A DNA stretch of 5,699 nt from Planctomycetaceae bacterium (lineage in GTDB: Bacteria > Planctomycetota > Planctomycetia > Pirellulales > Pirellulaceae): NCBI GenBank assembly GCA_003455945.1, contig DMPQ01000139.1, positions 1,949 to 7,647 of the forward strand, given 5' to 3'. Made by a program: the position numbers and the translations under genes. The number at the start of each line of letters is the position of its first letter. Within the stretch, counting starts at the first letter, position 1. Under the pieces are notes generated by a model that did not search any database, was not told the origin of the DNA, and worked only from the letters and a program-made list of their open reading frames with translations. Shown here one piece after another: positions 5,295-5,699 of the stretch.

Positions 5295-5699
5295 ATGGCC
5301 ACGCCCGCTCGGTCGATCTCGATGCAGGCTCCTGACTTGTGGGAGCAACTGGAAGCGATCCTCGCGCCGCTGGAACGACAGTTGCGCGACGAGCGGTCGA
5401 CCGAGGTTGCGCTGACCGCCGTTCTCGAGGTCGCCGTTCGCGATATCGGCGGGATCGCCGCCTGGCTCTCGATCGGTCCCGCGAGTGTCGCCGTACCGTG
5501 CGATCCGGCGACGAGCTGGTCGAGCGAGATTCGCGGTGAACGCCGACGTCGATCTGCAGCGGGAGACCCACCGACCTCGGAGCGATTCGCTGCGCTCGAA
5601 ACGGTCGCGTCTCAGCCGCTTGCGAACCGCTCCGATCTGCTGATCCGACTGGCGCCGCGAAAGATCGCTTCCCTAAGTGCCGACGGTGATTCGACGTCG
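5295..5699 (+). CDS. N-terminal part of an unidentified protein, possibly GAF-domain/HlyD-type adaptor (partial)
   Basis: From ATG 5295 the frame is open to the window edge: 135 codons with no stop. The N-terminus begins MATPARSISMQAPDLWEQL, has two helical stretches (about 13-33 and 36-50), and then IGGIAAWLSIG (51-61). A leading helix with LWEQL, an STEVALTAVLEVAVRDI helix, and a short hydrophobic strand is how many GAF-type sensor domains begin; residues 70-135 are less clear and Arg/Ser/Pro-rich. In planctomycetes, proteins joining a GAF domain to an HlyD-type adaptor occur near TolC genes, and this gene is divergent from one, so that is my preferred but weak guess. No signal peptide or membrane segment is visible yet. 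The start could instead be the in-frame ATG at 5322 or TTG at 5256; none has a good ribosome site. The gene call is firmer than the function. Confidence 0.65.
   Translation, partial: MATPARSISMQAPDLWEQLEAILAPLERQLRDERSTEVALTAVLEVAVRDIGGIAAWLSIGPASVAVPCDPATSWSSEIRGERRRRSAAGDPPTSERFAALETVASQPLANRSDLLIRLAPRKIASLSADGDSTS

Noticed and set aside
5339..5539. Arg-rich 66-codon plus-strand frame near the right end, and an opposing minus-strand frame at 5281-5571
   Set aside because: Both overlap the frame from 5295, which stays open to the edge and has a normal residue mix; these are almost entirely Arg/Ser.

Overview
The window is about 5.7 kb of high-GC bacterial DNA with strongly third-position-GC-biased genes. 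The protein families point to a planctomycete, probably Pirellulales-like: a short ECF sigma factor coupled to a one-helix membrane protein, an exported protein of a type I associate with that phylum (CDW, 'GEGPT' and 'APNLYWAL' motifs plus a 'PLDPATGRPF' tail), and a long TolC-type outer membrane factor with a lipoprotein-like N-terminus. These assignments come from reading the residues, not from a search.

Layout. Positions 1-127 may hold the last codons of an upstream plus-strand gene. Positions 161-676 encode an ECF-type sigma factor. Its stop codon overlaps the start of a 203-residue single-pass membrane protein (673-1284), arranged like a sigma/anti-sigma pair. A 118-bp gap with two small hairpins follows, then a 484-residue exported protein (1403-2857). 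A 73-bp convergent gap with a strong 9-bp hairpin separates it from a minus-strand TolC-family gene (5051 down to 2931). A divergent control region (5052-5294) follows, and a plus-strand gene starts at 5295 and runs off the window end. That last frame stays open for 135 codons.

How they may work together. The left part looks like a regulatory module: sigma factor, possible membrane-bound regulator, and perhaps the exported protein. The right part looks like one side of an efflux locus. The outer membrane channel is transcribed away from a partial gene whose first 60 residues resemble the start of a GAF-type sensor domain, which in planctomycetes can be fused to HlyD-type adaptors. That second assignment is tentative because only the N-terminus is present.

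Most notable non-coding signals: a TATACT box placed so that transcription would begin almost exactly at the ATG of the right-hand gene (a possible leaderless mRNA), a perfect GGGCTC/GAGCCC dyad just upstream of it, a clean bidirectional hairpin at the convergent junction, and a marked excess of the palindrome CGATCG across the window. No tRNA, rRNA, CRISPR array, insertion sequence or integration site was seen.
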